Below, one piece after another: positions 63,394 to 64,000 of a stretch of DNA of 64,000 bases. How positions within the stretch are numbered: position 1 is the stretch's first letter; every line of letters starts with the position of its first letter. This stretch comes from Poriferisodalis sp965221945 (GTDB lineage: Bacteria > Actinomycetota > Acidimicrobiia > Acidimicrobiales > Poriferisodalaceae). The stretch covers positions 1,922,001 through 1,986,000 of the forward strand of contig NZ_OZ244925.1 of assembly GCF_965221945.1 (NCBI RefSeq), read 5' to 3'. The translations under genes and the position numbers were made by a program. The notes below the pieces were generated by a model, which was not told the origin of the DNA, made no database searches, and saw nothing but the letters and a program-made list of their open reading frames with translations.

Positions 63394-64000
63394 TCAAGCT
63401 GGGTTCGAGCTGTCGGCCGAAGCGGGTGCCGGGGCGTTCAGCACGTCAAAGACGGTTCGCAGCGTGACCAGCAATTCCGACCGCGGCACGGTCTGCTGCG
63501 GCATGTCTCTACTGCCGCCGTCGGCGCGTCGCAGCGGCCGGACCGTGACCGTGCCGGCGTCAATCTCGTCGGTTCCCACGATGAGCGCGATCTCTGCACC
63601 GGAGCGGTCAGCGGCCCGCATCTGCGCCCGTATGGATCGGTCATCGAAGGCACGGTCGGCTCGCACGCCGACCGAGCGCAGCTGGTGTGTGAGGTCGCGT
63701 GCCGCAGCACCTCCAGCGGTGTCGATCACCCACACCTCGGCTCGCTGCGCTGGCACGTCGAAGACGCCCTCGGCATCGCATGCAAGCAGCAGCCGCTCGA
63801 TGCCCAGCGCAAACCCGATGCCTGGCGTGGGCGGCCCACCGAGTGCCTCGACGAGGCCGTTGTAGCGACCGCCGCCGCAGATGGTGTCCTGGGCGGCGTC
63901 CAGGCTCGCAGCGCGGAACTCGAACGTGGTGCGGGTGTAGTAGTCGAGACCCCGAACCAGCTTGGGCTCGACTGCGTGTTCGATGCCCAGCGCGTCCAGT
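63394..64000 (-). CDS. hisS: Histidyl-tRNA synthetase (partial, N-terminus outside window)
   Basis: Charges tRNA(His). The part in the window is the C-terminal half. The HisA-type motif PKLVRGLDYYTRTTFEFRA comes first, then DTICGGGRYNGLVEALGG and the class II motif 3 TPGIGFALGIERLLLACDA. The anticodon-binding domain follows: AEVWVIDTAGGAAARDLTHQ, AEIALIVGTDEIDAGTVTVR. It ends 20 bp before aspS, with which it is usually paired. The start lies beyond position 64000. Confidence 0.95.
   Translation of the reverse strand, partial: LDALGIEHAVEPKLVRGLDYYTRTTFEFRAASLDAAQDTICGGGRYNGLVEALGGPPTPGIGFALGIERLLLACDAEGVFDVPAQRAEVWVIDTAGGAAARDLTHQLRSVGVRADRAFDDRSIRAQMRAADRSGAEIALIVGTDEIDAGTVTVRPLRRADGGSRDMPQQTVPRSELLVTLRTVFDVLNAPAPASADSSNPA

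Overview
The window is GC-rich chromosomal DNA (about two thirds GC by eye, not computed) from a member of the Actinomycetota. The main signs are an mIHF-type integration host factor gene beside gmk, an actinobacterial-style PriA without a Walker A motif, a long-form HisG, a type II dehydroquinase, and the alaS / small protein / DUF948 / aspS / hisS order. A lineage such as Acidimicrobiia is possible but cannot be proven from this window.

Layout. 1-1787 holds the translation cluster infC-rpmI-rplT-SpoU methyltransferase (minus strand). 1993-3457 holds a DUF1844 gene and hisG (plus). 3610-7157 is mog-ribD-ribE-ribBA (minus), with overlapping or nearly abutting genes. 7200-15920 is a looser catabolic/accessory stretch: a decayed membrane-protein gene, two amidohydrolases, a CopD-like membrane protein, an IS110 scar, a DUF222/HNH protein, a CaiB/BaiF CoA-transferase, a dienoyl-CoA isomerase-like crotonase, a lactonase-like metallo-beta-lactamase and a YfcE-type phosphoesterase.

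15942-32916 is a long minus-strand core array, read in the direction of transcription: pyrR-pyrB-pyrC'-carA-carB-pyrD-pyrF-mihF-gmk-rpoZ-coaBC-metK-priA-def-fmt. It is preceded by a recognisable PyrR-binding RNA loop, and an intrinsic terminator lies inside the first codons of pyrR. The gene in the pyrC position has lost the metal-binding and catalytic residues of dihydroorotase and is probably a structural partner of PyrB. 51787-64000 is the same kind of minus-strand core DNA: hisS-aspS-DUF948-small protein-alaS-ruvX-mltG-aroE-prepilin peptidase-aroB-aroQ-efp-nusB.

Between nusB and pyrR, genes that are neighbours in many actinobacteria, sits an island of about 19 kb (33.0-51.7 kb) with lower GC and mixed strands. 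It carries a transposase scar, a decayed recombinase-like gene, a single-chain restriction-modification enzyme, small hypothetical genes, an intact IS1380-family element that splits a gene precisely, an HNH nuclease, a TIR-STAND NTPase, a truncated PP2C phosphatase with a membrane partner, a frameshifted MFS exporter, and a tandem pair of TIR proteins sharing a C-terminal helical domain. This looks like a defence island. The TIR pair and the TIR-STAND gene are the best candidates for an undescribed system.

A second theme is short tandem duplication: units of 13, 15, 18, 26, 27, 71 and 79 bp at nine places. Three of them copy the 3' end of a gene including its stop codon, and one frameshifts the MFS gene. 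No tRNA, rRNA or CRISPR array was seen.
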